Shown: positions 33,027 to 44,242, counted from the first letter of the stretch. The stretch is DNA of 44,242 bases from Verrucomicrobiaceae bacterium (GCA_005791535.1 SXWH01000053.1:1-44242), one strand, 5' to 3'. Program-made: numbers and translations. Notes: generated by a model not told the origin, from the letters alone.

Positions 33027-35302
33027 ATCCCGCGCTCGCACAGATTTTCGGATACGAATCCGCATCGGAACTCGTGGCCGCTGTTACCAATGTGGGCGGC
33101 CAGTTGTACGTCGAGCCGGAGCGCCGCCGCACCTTCCTCGACATAATGAGCCGCGAGGAATCCGTGTCCGACTTTGAATCGCAGGTGTATCGAAAGGACG
33201 GGTCGATTATCTGGATCTCGGAGCATGCGCGTACGGTGCGGGATGAAACGGGACGCGTGATTTACTATGAGGGGGCGATTGAGGACATCACCGCGCGGAA
33301 GGAGGCGTCGCAAGCGATGGCGCTTGCGCGCGACGCCGCCATCGAATCCGCCCGTCTGAAAAGCGAGTTTCTTGCGAATATGAGCCATGAGATTCGCACT
33401 CCGATGAACGGAATCATCGGCATGACCGGGCTTCTGCTCGATATGGAGATGTCAACCCGCCAGCGGGATTTCACAAAGACGATTGCCGACAGTGCCGAGG
33501 CGCTTCTCAAGATCATCAATGACATACTTGACTTCTCCAAGATCGAGGCCGGGATGATGAGCTTCGAGGAATTGGATGTGGATGTGCATGATGTTGTCGA
33601 GGGAGTGGTCGATCTTTTTGCAGGTCGGGCCCTGGTGAAGGGGCTCACGCTTGCTGCGGTCGTTCTGCCTGAGACGACACGAGCGCTGCGCGGCGACCCG
33701 GGCCGCATCCGCCAGGTTCTCGCAAATCTCGTCGGTAACGCGGTTAAATTCACGGAACGCGGACACGTCGTAGTTAAGGTGGAAATTGTCGAGGAGGGCG
33801 TCGGCGAGATTCTGATCCGTTTCAGCGTGAAGGATACCGGAATTGGAATCGCGCACGATGAACACGCAAAACTATTCCACGCTTTTGTTCAGGCCGACGG
33901 TTCCACGACCCGGCGGTATGGCGGGACTGGACTGGGGCTCGCCATCAGCAAGCGATTGGTCGGCCAGATGGGTGGCGAGATCGGGATGGAAAGCTCGCCG
34001 GGAATGGGTTCCAACTTCTGGTTCACCACGCGATTGAAAATAGGTCCCGGCGCGAGGGACCGTCGCGATCACTTCGGCCTGTTCGCAGGGCGGCGGGCGC
34101 TGATCATTGAGAGATGCCCCGCCACCGTGGAGTCGCTCGTTACCGCGCTGGGTGGATGGGGATGCAGTGCCGTTGCTGTCGCGAACTCCGCGGATGCGCT
34201 GGGCCTCGTGAATGCTGAGACCGCGACTGGAGGGAAATTCGACTTTGTCATCGCGAACCTCGAGGATGAGTCGCTGGATGCCATGGCGTTTGTGCGGGTT
34301 GCGAAGACGACTCCGCGCACGGCTGCCATCAAAATCGCGTCGCTTGCACGATTGAATGAACGGGACTCGGCGGTGGCTATGGAGCAGGGGATAATCGATG
34401 AAATTCTGTCTGTCCCGATCAAGCGATCGGCGTTGCAAGAGGTAGTGGGGCAATTGCTGGGATCCTCGCCGGCGCGGGCGGTTAAGAGAAACGGTCGCGC
34501 TCCTCTTTTCAGGCCGGATAAGGCCCAGCCAGCAAAAGGAGCCAGTCTGCGGGTGCTCGTTGCGGAGGACAGTACCGTCAATCAAAAGGTCGTCGCGTAC
34601 CAACTGCAGAAACTCGGGCATTCGGTAGAAATGGTTTGCGATGGTCGTGCTGCCGTGGATGCAGTCAGCCGCGGGGGATTCGACGTGGTTTTGATGGATT
34701 GTCAGATGCCCGAAATGGACGGCGTTGAGGCGACACGGCTCATCCGCGAATGCGAGCGTAACGGCGATCGCAGAGTGTGGATTGTTGCGATGACGGCGAA
34801 CGTGATGCCCAAGGACCGCGATACGTGTATCAATGCAGGGATGGATGACTATCTGGCAAAGCCGTTGAGGCTGGAGGAAATAACAGCTGCTCTGGAGCGT
34901 TACGGAAAGATCCGGGAGTTTTCCGATGCAGATGGCGTCTGGCGGGACGTTGTCAATCGAGATGCGCTCGATGGTTACCGCGAACTTGAAGCAGAGAGCG
35001 GCCGGAGCGTACTGGCCGGGCTCGTGAGAATCTTTCTGGAGAACACTCCGACAGTGATCCGGGGAACAAAGGAAGCCGTTGCGGCCGGTAACGGAGCACG
35101 GCTCGCCCGGGAGGCACACCTCCTAAAAGGGAGTTGCTCAAACTTTGGCGCGGCGCGGATGCGCTCGGTTTGCGAGAAACTTGAACTCGCCGCGAAAGCC
35201 GGAGAACTCGGACGGATGAATGAGTTGATCGCCGAGGTGGAACGCGAGTACGACTACGTCCGAATTGCGCTCGAACATGAAATTGGCGGAATCGCTTTAT
35301 GA
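32924..35302 (+). CDS. Hybrid sensor kinase, C-terminal part (PAS, HisKA, HATPase, pseudo-receiver, receiver, Hpt)
   Basis: Starting at the frameshift junction, this reading begins with a fifth PAS domain (EEKYRKIFENAIEGIFQI). The H-box SHEIRTPMNGIIGM (phospho-His near base 33386) and HATPase motifs NLVGNAVKFT, DTGIGI and GGTGLGLAI follow. A degenerate receiver comes next (FVIANLEDES in place of the Asp strand), then an intact receiver with LMDCQMPEMDG, and a final Hpt domain with HLLKGSCSNFGAA. This is a complete BarA/EvgS-like phosphorelay lacking only its output protein. The open frame extends back to 32795, but that stretch is out-of-frame noise. The stop overlaps the response regulator start by ATGA (35299-35302). 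Confidence 0.9.
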   Translation, partial: ERDIREAEEKYRKIFENAIEGIFQITPEDEYLSVNPALAQIFGYESASELVAAVTNVGGQLYVEPERRRTFLDIMSREESVSDFESQVYRKDGSIIWISEHARTVRDETGRVIYYEGAIEDITARKEASQAMALARDAAIESARLKSEFLANMSHEIRTPMNGIIGMTGLLLDMEMSTRQRDFTKTIADSAEALLKIINDILDFSKIEAGMMSFEELDVDVHDVVEGVVDLFAGRALVKGLTLAAVVLPETTRALRGDPGRIRQVLANLVGNAVKFTERGHVVVKVEIVEEGVGEILIRFSVKDTGIGIAHDEHAKLFHAFVQADGSTTRRYGGTGLGLAISKRLVGQMGGEIGMESSPGMGSNFWFTTRLKIGPGARDRRDHFGLFAGRRALIIERCPATVESLVTALGGWGCSAVAVANSADALGLVNAETATGGKFDFVIANLEDESLDAMAFVRVAKTTPRTAAIKIASLARLNERDSAVAMEQGIIDEILSVPIKRSALQEVVGQLLGSSPARAVKRNGRAPLFRPDKAQPAKGASLRVLVAEDSTVNQKVVAYQLQKLGHSVEMVCDGRAAVDAVSRGGFDVVLMDCQMPEMDGVEATRLIRECERNGDRRVWIVAMTANVMPKDRDTCINAGMDDYLAKPLRLEEITAALERYGKIREFSDADGVWRDVVNRDALDGYRELEAESGRSVLAGLVRIFLENTPTVIRGTKEAVAAGNGARLAREAHLLKGSCSNFGAARMRSVCEKLELAAKAGELGRMNELIAEVEREYDYVRIALEHEIGGIAL

Positions 35303-35865
35303 GAATACTAATTGCCGAGGATGACCCTGTATCCGCGAAGGTGCTTCAGTTTACGCTGGAGACCTCCGGACACGAAGTGCTGGTGGCCGAGCACGGCGCC
35401 GAGGCATGGGCGATATTCAATGCAAACCCGATTCGCTGCATTATCAGTGACTGGATGATGCCGGAGATGGATGGCATTGAGCTTTGCAGGAGGGTGCGGA
35501 GCAGGCCAAAAACCGATTATACATACTTCATTCTGCTCACCGCGATTTATACAGGCCGCGATAACTTGAAGAGCGCGATGGATGCGGGGGTTGATGATTT
35601 TTTGACAAAGCCGCTAGATCGCGAATCGATCATGATGCGGCTCAAGGTCGCCCAACGAATCATCGAGTTTACGATTCAGATTAAGCAACTGAAGGACCTC
35701 ATCCCGATTTGCATGTACTGCAAAAAGGTGCGGAACGATGAAAACTTCTGGCAGGGGGTCGAGAGTTACATCGCCCAGCAGACGGGGAGCAATTTCAGCC
35801 ATGGCATTTGCCCCGATTGTTTCACGAAGCATTCCCGTGTGCTCCCGATGCCCGGGGAGGTTTAG
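35299..35865 (+). CDS. Response regulator with Cys-rich C-terminal tail
   Basis: 188 residues. An N-terminal receiver (1-120) has AEDD, the phosphoacceptor Asp in ISDWMMPEMDG, the Thr in LLTAI and the Lys in FLTKPL. A linker helix leads to IPICMYCKKVRNDENFWQG, ESYIAQQ and SHGICPDCF: two CxxC pairs forming a likely zinc ribbon, a motif seen at the end of some response regulators and hybrid kinases. No DNA-binding domain is present, so output is probably protein-protein. It is coupled by ATGA to the kinase and should receive phosphate from the Hpt domain. With the kinase frameshifted, the regulator may lack its cognate donor. Confidence 0.92.
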   Translation: MRILIAEDDPVSAKVLQFTLETSGHEVLVAEHGAEAWAIFNANPIRCIISDWMMPEMDGIELCRRVRSRPKTDYTYFILLTAIYTGRDNLKSAMDAGVDDFLTKPLDRESIMMRLKVAQRIIEFTIQIKQLKDLIPICMYCKKVRNDENFWQGVESYIAQQTGSNFSHGICPDCFTKHSRVLPMPGEV

Positions 35866-35875
35866 AAGCGTCCCG

Positions 35876-37311
<1,436 letters not shown>

Positions 37312-37315
<4 letters not shown>

Positions 37316-40300
37316 CGTTTCATCAAGGTTTCATCGAGGTTCAGCAATACGTTCGAAACCGCGGTCCACGCCGCGAGTTCGGTGATGTCGGCACCCTTTG
37401 GAGCCGCGCCAACTGGATTCGTTGCCATGTCGGCGGCCTGCTTCGGGTCTTTTGCAAATTGTTCGCGGGCCTCGGTGAGCAGTTGCGAAATGCGGGCGGC
37501 CTCGCGCGGCGACGGTTCGCGTTGGAGAACGATGCGCCAGGCTGTGCGAATTCGATCCTCTGGTTTGGGCGCGGATTCCATCACGCGTCGTGCGAGGGCC
37601 TGCGCAGCCTCGATGTAAACTGGGTCGTTCAGGGTGACGAGCGCCTGGAGCGGTGTGTTGGAGCGGTTCCGTCGAATGGTGCACACCTCGCGGCTGGTCG
37701 CGTCGAATGTCATCATGGATGGATACGGTGAGGTGCGTCGCCATTCCGTGTAGATGCCGCGTCGGAAGCGGTCTTCGCCGGTGCTCGTCTGCCAGTCCAG
37801 CCCTCCTCCGAATGCTGCGGAAAGTCCGGAATTCGGGCGCGCCGGACGAACACTTGGGCCATACATTTTCCGGCTCAGCAAGCCACTCACTGCCAGAGCT
37901 TGGTCCCGCACCATTTCCGCCGTTAGACGGATGCGCGGTCCGCGGGAGAGGAACTGATTCTCCGGGTCACGTTCCATCGCTTCGGGCGTGACTCGCGACG
38001 ACTGACGGTAGGCGGACGATGTTACGAGAGTCTTGAGAAATGCCTTCGTGTCCCATTTCAGCGCGATGATTTCCGTGGCGAGCCAGTCCAGCAATTCGGG
38101 GTTCGACGGCAGTTCGCCCTGTGCGCCGAACTCTTCGCTGGTCCGAACGAGGCCGATTCCAAAAATCGATTCCCAATACCGGTTTGCGACAACGCGCGAA
38201 GTGAGCGGATTCTTTTCATCCACGAGCCAGCGCGCCAGCGTGAGACGGTTCATCGGTGCATCCTTCGGCGGCTGGTGGAATACCGCAGGAACCCCCTCCG
38301 TAACGGCATCGCCTACGTTCAGGTAGTTGCCGCGGATATGAACCTTGGTGGTGCGGCGTTTATCGGAAGCGAGTTCCCGAAGGATCGGAACCGTGTCCTG
38401 TTTGAGTTCGTCGATTTGCTTCCGGAGGGCTGCGAGTTTTTCGCGGTCCGGTTTGGATTCCGGCGCGCGTTCGCGGATGAAATAGTCGCGCAAAAACGCG
38501 GTCCGCTCCGCTGCTGCGACTCGGTGCAGTGCCCAGGGGGAGGCGTTGCCGGACGCCTGCTTAACCAGCGCACTTTGTGCGGCGTCGAGCACCTCCATCA
38601 CTTCGCTTGCGCGCGGGTCGGAAGTCGTTGCGATGCGAATAAGTCCTGGATTATGGCCCGAATGCGGGGACTTCATTTCGAGCGTCACGACCAGCTTGGA
38701 ACCGGCGGGAAGCTCGGTCGGAGCCGGGGAGACGAGCACCAGCGAATGCGGTGCACCTGTGCTTCCGCCGATTGCCCAACCGCGTTGCCCGGCCTTTTGT
38801 CCCTTGCGCTTTTTCTCCGTCGTAGCATCCGAGAGCACGGTGGCTTCATCAAAGTCAGGCTGGGTAAAATCCGCGACCGCGTTCGAGAAAGCGATTTCCC
38901 GGCGTCCGGTCAGGTCGAAGGGAATCGAGGCTGCGGCTTTGTTGCCGCTCTTTTCCCATACAGGATTCCGCGCATCATCGAGTGCCACCACGCGGAATCC
39001 ATCCAGACGTTCGCCTGCTTCCTCGCGGTTCCAGACGACAATACGGTCGAGTTCCTGCGCCGATTTAAGATCCACCTCCCACCATGGATTGTCTGATTGT
39101 GCCGAGTGCGCCACCGAGCCTTTCGCGTACTGCGGCGCTGTGTTGCCGTCGATGGCACGTTTGGCTTCCGCGTTCTCGTACGTGGAGCTTTGCGACGCAG
39201 CTCCTTTGGTCGCCACGTTTTGCCCTCCAGAGAACACCTGAACTTCAGCGAGCTGCAGGAAAGTCGATTTTCCAGGCAGTTCGATCCGGACGAACCGTGC
39301 TTTTGGTCCCTTCGCGGAGGCGGTCGGAACCACTTCGGCGCGGACGCGTGTGATGACGAAGTTTCCGTTCGCGAATCCCGGGCCTTTGCCGGGCAGCGAA
39401 TCATGAGTTAGCGTGTCAAGCTTGAGCGCGGTGATTCGATGCGGAGCATTCACTGGATACTCCAGCGTGCAGGTATCCGTTTTCGCCTCGTTCTTGGCAG
39501 AGAGCACGCTGCCGTCCGGCTGAATCGTCAGCGCCGCGCCGGATACTGATTTCGCTGAGGCGGGCAGTCCATTCCGCCATTCGACATTCGAGGGCAACTC
39601 GGCTGCCCACTTGTTCGCGGCTGCGATAACCTCCGGCTTTGGATCCTTTAAGCGACTTTCGATCTCCGCGATCTCGTTTGAGAGCGCTGCGCGCTGTTCC
39701 TTCTGGCGTTCGCCAGCGAATTTCAAAACCGGTTCTTCATCGCGGCGATCGGCGTCCTCCGTGTTGTTGAAGAACGCAAACATCCGGTAGTACTCGTGCT
39801 GCGAAATCGGGTCGTATTTGTGCGTGTGGCATTCGGCGCACGCGAACGAGGTTCCCATCCACACGGCCATCGTCGTGTTCGTGCGGTCCACGATTGCCGC
39901 ATTGCGGAATTCCTCATCCTGCGTGCCGCCCTCGGAGTTCGTCATCGTGTTGCGATGGAATGCAGTGGCAATGAGTTGATCCTCGGTCGGGTTTGGGAGG
40001 AGATCGCCGGCGATTTGTTCCACCGTGAATTGGTCGAACGGCTTGTTGGCGTTGAATGAACGAATGACGTAATCGCGAAACGCCCAGATGGTTCGCGACG
40101 GGTCGTCGGCATAGCCTGCGGAGTCTGCGTAGCGTGCGAGGTCGAGCCACGTTCGCGCCCAATGTTCGCCATAGGCGGGCTTCGCGAGCTGCGCATCGAC
40201 GAAGCGTTCGAATGCATCCGCTGCGGTGTCTTTTACAAAAGCGTCCACTTCCTCCGGCGAGGGAGGAAGACCCGTGAGGTCCAGCGCCACGCGGCGTGCG

Positions 40301-40824
40301 AGTGTTGGGCGATCGGCTTCCGGTTGGGGCTTCAGATTCTCCTTTGTGAGGCGTGAGTAAATGAATCCATCGATCGGATTGCGAACATTCCACGCCGATG
40401 CAGGAACGGGAGGAATCGCGGGACGTTTCGGAGTCTCGTACGCCCAGTGTTTTGCGTAAGGAGCCCCGGCCTTAATCCATTCTCGGAGCAGCGTGATTTC
40501 GCGCTCGTTGAGCTTTTTTCCGGTTTTCCTCGGCGGCATGAATTCATCGTCGTTGGTCGTGACGAGCCGCTTGATCAATTCGCTTTTTTCTGGGTCGCCC
40601 GGGACGATTGCTCTGTAGCCACCAAGGTCCACCGCGGCCCCTTCGGCGGTATCGAGCCGGAGCCCGTGCTCTCCGCCCTTGCGTTCCTTTTCATCGGGGC
40701 CGTGGCAGTGAAAGCAGTTGTTGGAGAGAATAGGTCGAATGTCCCGATTGAAATCAGGAACGGCCGCAGGAGCGAGCGTGGCGGCGGCTGAAAAAAAAAG
40801 GATGGCTGGAATACGGACCGTCAT
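37312..40824 (-). CDS. Secreted cytochrome protein PSCyt1-DUF1549-DUF1553 with an F5/8 type C insert
   Basis: 1170 residues. A signal peptide (about 1-21) is followed by heme motif CFHCH at residues 37-41, DUF1549 with second motif CAECH, and a C-terminal DUF1553 (NPLTSRVVANRYW, RLTAEMVRDQAL). Compared with the copy at 2602-5580 it carries an extra module of about 130 residues (roughly bases 38900-39320) with ARFVRIELPGKSTFLQLAEV, SSTYENAEAKRAIDGN, WWEVDLKSAQELDRIVVW and RLDGFRVVALDD, which is an F5/8 type C (discoidin) carbohydrate-binding fold. This supports attachment to polysaccharide. It is coupled to DUF1501 by ATGA. Start ATG 40824. The electron-transfer role is inferred from the hemes. 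Confidence 0.92.
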
Positions 40825-40979
40825 GAGTGAATGAGAAGCGCTGTTTAGCGTGTTTTCTTAGCGTGGAAGGTGTGTCGCGGGAAGGTGGAGGCGGATGAGG
40901 CGAATGTGGAGGTCGCTTTGGAAAATCCGCCGTTCGATTCCCATATCTGTCGCACGTTGCAGTCTGCCGCGATGAGCGG

Positions 40980-42782
40980 TCAGCGAGTTGGAAGCTTCTC
41001 ATAAGCCTCCAACGTGGGAACGATGGAGCGAAGTGCGGTCGCCCAAAAATCGGGGGACGTAAGATCGGCGCCGAGCGTTTTCATTGCGACGTCCTCGCAC
41101 GAAGCATTTCCCGTTGCTGCGAGGAATGCTTCGTATTTTGGGAGAAAAGCATCGCCCTCAAGTTTGAAGCGCGCGAACAGGGCCTGTCCGAGCAGATAGC
41201 CGAATACGTACGGGAAGTTGTAGAACGAAACGCCGGTGATGAAAAAGTGCATCTTTGAAGCCCAGAACATCGGGTCTGTGCCATCCGGCAACAGGGTGTC
41301 GCCGTAGAGGCTTCGCTGGGCTTCATTCATCAATTCGCGGAGGCGCGAGACGGGGACTTCTCCGGCGGCGCGCGCCGAATAAAACGAGTGCTCGAATTCG
41401 TAACGCATCGGGATGTTGATGAGATACGCGTGCGCCCGGAGCATTTCCTGATCGAGCAAGTAAGCCTTCATTTCCGGAGAGAGGGAGGATTGATTCAGCA
41501 GCCCATCGAGAAGAATCATCTCGCCGAAGTTCGACGCTGTCTCCGCAAGTGTCATCGGGTAGTTTGACGCGAAAGAGCGCGTCGGACGCAGAACGCAGGA
41601 GTGCCATGCATGACCGGCTTCATGGGCAAGGGTCACCATGTCATGCACCGTTCCGTGCCAGGTCATATATACCCGCTCCTCGCGACGAAGCAGCGAGCCG
41701 GTGCAAAATGCGCCGGGCCTTTTCCCTGCGCGTGGTTGGGCCTCGATCCAGCGGTTTTTGAGCATCGTGTCGAAGTATTCGCCGAGCCGCGGGTATGCGC
41801 GGTGAAATGACGTGCCTACGGTGTTGCACGCTTCATCCCACGTGAGCGGTTTCGCGTCCGGGGCGCTGACCTGTGGCGCTTCCAAATCGAAGAAGTGCAA
41901 GGCCGGTGTGCCCTGTAGTTTCGCCGCGGTGCGAATTGCACGGCGGGGGAGGTCAATGTTCGCGCGGATGGCGGCGAGCATCGCATCGAGTGAAGCGCGG
42001 CTCATGCCGCTATCGAAAAGTGGAGTGTCGAGAAAGTGGTCGATGCCGCGGTGCCCGTAGAGGCTCAGTCGGGTGCCCGCGATTCCATTGAGAGCAGCAC
42101 CGAGCGTGTCTGCATGGTCATTCCAAGGCGTCTGCCCGGCATGGAACGCTGCCTCGCGTATCTTGCGGTCTGGTTCGGACATCAATGCACGCCGTCTCGC
42201 CATGGGCACGGTTTCCGTGTGCCCGTCGGGAAACGTCATCGGAAACTCCATTTTGCCGGTCAGTGTGTCGTAAAGTCGTCCCCAGGCGTGGAGACCGTTC
42301 ACATTGAGGTCGGCTGCCAGTGATTCGAGAGCGGGTGCCATTTGTCGACGCCCCTCCTCGCGCATGCGACTCACTGCATATTCCGCCCCTTTGAGCGTCG
42401 GGCTTGCGAGGAGTTGAGAAAACGCGGCTTCGTCGAGCGCGGCGAGCCTGGCTTGAATCGTCGCACGCAGTTTGTCCTTCTCCGCGTCGAGCGTGGATGC
42501 CCAGGCCTCGTCCGTCTTCACCGCTTCATTCGTTGCATCGTCCGCTGAAAGGCAGCCAAGGAATGCGGAGAGATGACCGAGATGGTCCGTCAGCTGTTCG
42601 AAATCCACGAGCACTTTCGCCAGAACTTCGTGCGACGAGTCTGCATTGCCCGCAGCCAGGAGTTGCGCCCGTAAATCCGCTGACAGTTGGATTTTGAAGG
42701 ATTGGTAATCCGGTGCACCGAATTCTGTGAACCAGGATTCAAGAGACCAGCGGTCGGGTGTGAGCGGTTGAGCGGAAGTCAT
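40980..42782 (-). CDS. M3 family oligoendopeptidase (PepF-like)
   Basis: 600 residues, a cytosolic zinc metallopeptidase that trims short peptides. The active-site motif HEAGHAWHS gives two zinc His and the catalytic Glu; the third ligand Glu lies in LAETASNFGEM. The N-terminal helical region and C-terminal SKMHFFITGVSFYNFPYVFGYLLG match the M3B/pepF clade. ATG 42782 gives MTSAQPLTPDRW; the frame stays open to 43097 but that part overlaps aroG in antisense and is not conserved. It is divergent from aroG over 126 bases. Confidence 0.93.
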   Translation of the reverse strand: MTSAQPLTPDRWSLESWFTEFGAPDYQSFKIQLSADLRAQLLAAGNADSSHEVLAKVLVDFEQLTDHLGHLSAFLGCLSADDATNEAVKTDEAWASTLDAEKDKLRATIQARLAALDEAAFSQLLASPTLKGAEYAVSRMREEGRRQMAPALESLAADLNVNGLHAWGRLYDTLTGKMEFPMTFPDGHTETVPMARRRALMSEPDRKIREAAFHAGQTPWNDHADTLGAALNGIAGTRLSLYGHRGIDHFLDTPLFDSGMSRASLDAMLAAIRANIDLPRRAIRTAAKLQGTPALHFFDLEAPQVSAPDAKPLTWDEACNTVGTSFHRAYPRLGEYFDTMLKNRWIEAQPRAGKRPGAFCTGSLLRREERVYMTWHGTVHDMVTLAHEAGHAWHSCVLRPTRSFASNYPMTLAETASNFGEMILLDGLLNQSSLSPEMKAYLLDQEMLRAHAYLINIPMRYEFEHSFYSARAAGEVPVSRLRELMNEAQRSLYGDTLLPDGTDPMFWASKMHFFITGVSFYNFPYVFGYLLGQALFARFKLEGDAFLPKYEAFLAATGNASCEDVAMKTLGADLTSPDFWATALRSIVPTLEAYEKLPTR

Positions 42783-42908
42783 GCTGCGGGATAGGGGATT
42801 GGAAGTGCGCGGTAAATGAATTTGAGCGGTTCCGACGATCCGTGCGACCCTTGGTTCCGTGCACGCTGAGCTTGCCGCTGGTGTCCTCAGTGCGCATTGT
42901 GGATCCTC

Positions 42909-43946
42909 ATGCCTAGAGTATCGGACGTCCACATCATTGCCAATACCGCGCTGCCAACGCCGCGCGAAATGTTCGCCGCCATCCCGCGGCTGGAAAAACA
43001 TGCCGCGCTTGTTGCCCAGGCTCGAGGCGACATATCTAAGATTTTGAGCGGGGAGGACAGCCGCTTCATTCTCGTGGTGGGCCCTTGCAGTATCCACGAC
43101 TTAAAGGCGGGGCGTGAATACGCATCCCGACTCGCCAAACTTGCCGACGAGGTTCGGGATCGTGTGCTCGTGATCATGCGCGTGTATTTTGAAAAGCCGA
43201 GGACGACGATTGGCTGGAAGGGTTTGATCATGGATCCCCATCTCGACGGCACCAACGATATCCCTGAGGGATTCAGGCAGGCGCGGCGTTTTCTCATCGA
43301 TGTGCTGGAACTGGGCCTTCCTACGGCCACTGAGATGCTGGACCCGATCACTCCGCAGTATATCGCCGATTTGATCTGCTGGAGCGCAATCGGGGCCAGA
43401 ACGACGGAAAGTCAGACCCACCGCCAAATGGCCAGCGGTTTGTCCACACCGGTCGGATTCAAGAATGCCACCAGCGGGGCTGTGCTGCCCGCGATTAACG
43501 CCATCAAGGCTGCCATGCAGCCGCAGGTGTTCCTCGGAATCGACAATGACGGGCGGGCGAGCGTGGTCAGCACGGAAGGCAATCCCGATTGCCATGTCAT
43601 CCTCCGCGGTGGAGACGATGGGCCGAACTACGATTCCAAATCTGTAGCCGACTCGCTTTCACTTTTGCAAAAGCACGGACTGCCCCGCGTGGTGATGATC
43701 GACGCGAGCCATGCAAACTGCGGCAAGAAGTACGCGGCGATGCCCGTGACATACCGCAGCATCCTCGAGCAGCGAGCGACCGAGAAGGGAATCGTTGGTG
43801 CGATGCTCGAAAGCAATCTGTTTGCCGGCGCGCAATCGCTTGAAGGCGGCCGTGATGCGCTCGAGTACGGGAAGAGCGTTACCGATCAGTGCATTGATTG
43901 GGACACAACCGAAGCTCTCATAAGGGAGACGGCTGCCAAGGCCTGA
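42909..43946 (+). CDS. aroG: 3-Deoxy-7-phosphoheptulonate synthase, class I (DAHP synthase)
   Basis: 345 residues, first step of the shikimate pathway: PEP plus erythrose 4-phosphate to DAHP. The sequence closely follows the E. coli AroG/F/H type: VGPCSIHDLKAGREYA, MRVYFEKPRTTIGWKGLIMD, ATEMLDPITPQYIADL, AIGARTTESQTHRQMASGL, PVGFKNATSG, CHVILRGG, IDASHANCGKKY and GKSVTDQCI. The metal-binding Cys (GPCSIHD) and His (DASHAN) are present. Which amino acid inhibits it cannot be assigned. ATG 42909 is preferred to TTG 42897. The gene converges with nadB, with 30 bases between. Confidence 0.95.
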   Translation: MPRVSDVHIIANTALPTPREMFAAIPRLEKHAALVAQARGDISKILSGEDSRFILVVGPCSIHDLKAGREYASRLAKLADEVRDRVLVIMRVYFEKPRTTIGWKGLIMDPHLDGTNDIPEGFRQARRFLIDVLELGLPTATEMLDPITPQYIADLICWSAIGARTTESQTHRQMASGLSTPVGFKNATSGAVLPAINAIKAAMQPQVFLGIDNDGRASVVSTEGNPDCHVILRGGDDGPNYDSKSVADSLSLLQKHGLPRVVMIDASHANCGKKYAAMPVTYRSILEQRATEKGIVGAMLESNLFAGAQSLEGGRDALEYGKSVTDQCIDWDTTEALIRETAAKA

Positions 43947-43976
43947 CTGGCCAGTTCGCTTGAATAGCCGGGCGCG

Positions 43977-44242
43977 TCAGCGCTGGAGCGTGGTGGCTCG
44001 TCGGAACTTCTCGTTTAGGTTCGGGTGGTCGAGATTGTAGTGGAGTCCACGGCTTTCCCGGCGGAGGATCGCACTGTCCACGATCAGTGATGCGACCGTG
44101 ACGAGATTGCGGAGTTCCAGCAGGTCGGTGGTGACCTTGAAGTTCCAATAAAATTCCTGCACTTCGGACGCGAGATTCCGCAGGCGTGTTGATGCGCGCA
44201 AGAGGCGTTTGTCGGTGCGCACGATGCCGACGTACTCCCACA
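43977..44242 (-). CDS. nadB: L-aspartate oxidase, C-terminal end (truncated by window edge)
   Basis: Only the last 88 or so residues lie in the window; the frame is open to the edge ([16 protein letters not shown] at the N-terminal side). [19 protein letters not shown], then [14 protein letters not shown], is the characteristic C-terminal helical domain of NadB, which oxidises L-aspartate to iminoaspartate for NAD synthesis. Succinate dehydrogenase and fumarate reductase flavoproteins have a different ending, so nadB is favoured. The stop is at 43977-43979. Confidence 0.9.
   Translation of the reverse strand, partial: WEYVGIVRTDKRLLRASTRLRNLASEVQEFYWNFKVTTDLLELRNLVTVASLIVDSAILRRESRGLHYNLDHPNLNEKFRRATTLQR

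Noticed and set aside
33872..35119. 415-residue minus-strand open frame opposite the hybrid kinase
   Set aside because: Its composition is shadow-like (Arg, Cys, His and Pro rich) and the opposite strand has unmistakable kinase and receiver motifs.
42783..43097. N-terminal extension of the M3 peptidase frame
   Set aside because: The extension overlaps aroG in antisense and has no peptidase similarity; ATG 42782 gives a normal N-terminus.

Overview
This 44.2 kb window reads as chromosomal DNA of a GC-rich member of the Planctomycetes-Verrucomicrobia group, most likely Verrucomicrobiota (a Spartobacteria/Chthoniobacter-like lineage). The evidence is two secreted cytochrome proteins of the DUF1549/DUF1553 (PSCyt/PSD1) type, one coupled to a Tat-exported DUF1501 protein, plus two giant proteins with an N-terminal EPLExRxAP (LEPR-XLL) motif. 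These families are typical of that superphylum. The lineage is inferred from gene content only. I see no rRNA, tRNA, CRISPR array, insertion sequence or prophage, and no stretch above about 300 bases lacks a gene.

Layout. 1-2.6 kb: the 3' part of PEP carboxylase, then an aldehyde dehydrogenase. 2.6-5.6 kb (minus): a stand-alone DUF1549/DUF1553 cytochrome protein. 5.8-15 kb (plus): three giant envelope proteins in tandem. The first and third carry cyclophilin-type prolyl isomerase domains. The second is a Gly/Ser-rich repeat protein of solenoid type. The second and third carry LEPR-XLL motifs. This is the most unusual part of the window. 15-18.5 kb (minus): trpF with a small holin-IV-like membrane protein, a ROK sugar kinase, and an ExoD/TerC membrane pair. 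18.6-21.4 kb: a Dabb protein, a GNAT acetyltransferase, a TIGR01777 epimerase and a secreted peptidoglycan amidase. 21.5-27.4 kb: an MFS exporter, a divergent sialidase-like plus VCBS-repeat pair, and rhamnulokinase. 27.4-31.1 kb: a DUF374 acyltransferase and a tightly overlapped zinc-type ABC importer operon that encloses an unknown membrane-anchored protein. 31.2-35.9 kb: a large hybrid PAS/histidine kinase broken by a one-base frameshift, translationally coupled to a response regulator with a Cys-rich tail. 35.9-40.8 kb (minus): a DUF1553-DUF1501 pair. 41-44.2 kb: an M3 oligoendopeptidase, the DAHP synthase gene aroG, and the 3' end of nadB.

How the genes fit together. Much of the window concerns the cell envelope and breakdown of external polymers: secreted cytochromes, sialidase-like and VCBS proteins, rhamnulokinase and the giant surface proteins. 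Interspersed are housekeeping genes for aromatic amino acids (trpF, aroG), NAD (nadB), anaplerosis (ppc), lipid A or phospholipid acylation (DUF374) and metal uptake. Seven same-strand pairs share a 4-base ATGA stop/start overlap, and two convergent pairs share their stop codons. Most other starts have no clear Shine-Dalgarno sequence, so several start sites are uncertain; each case is stated.
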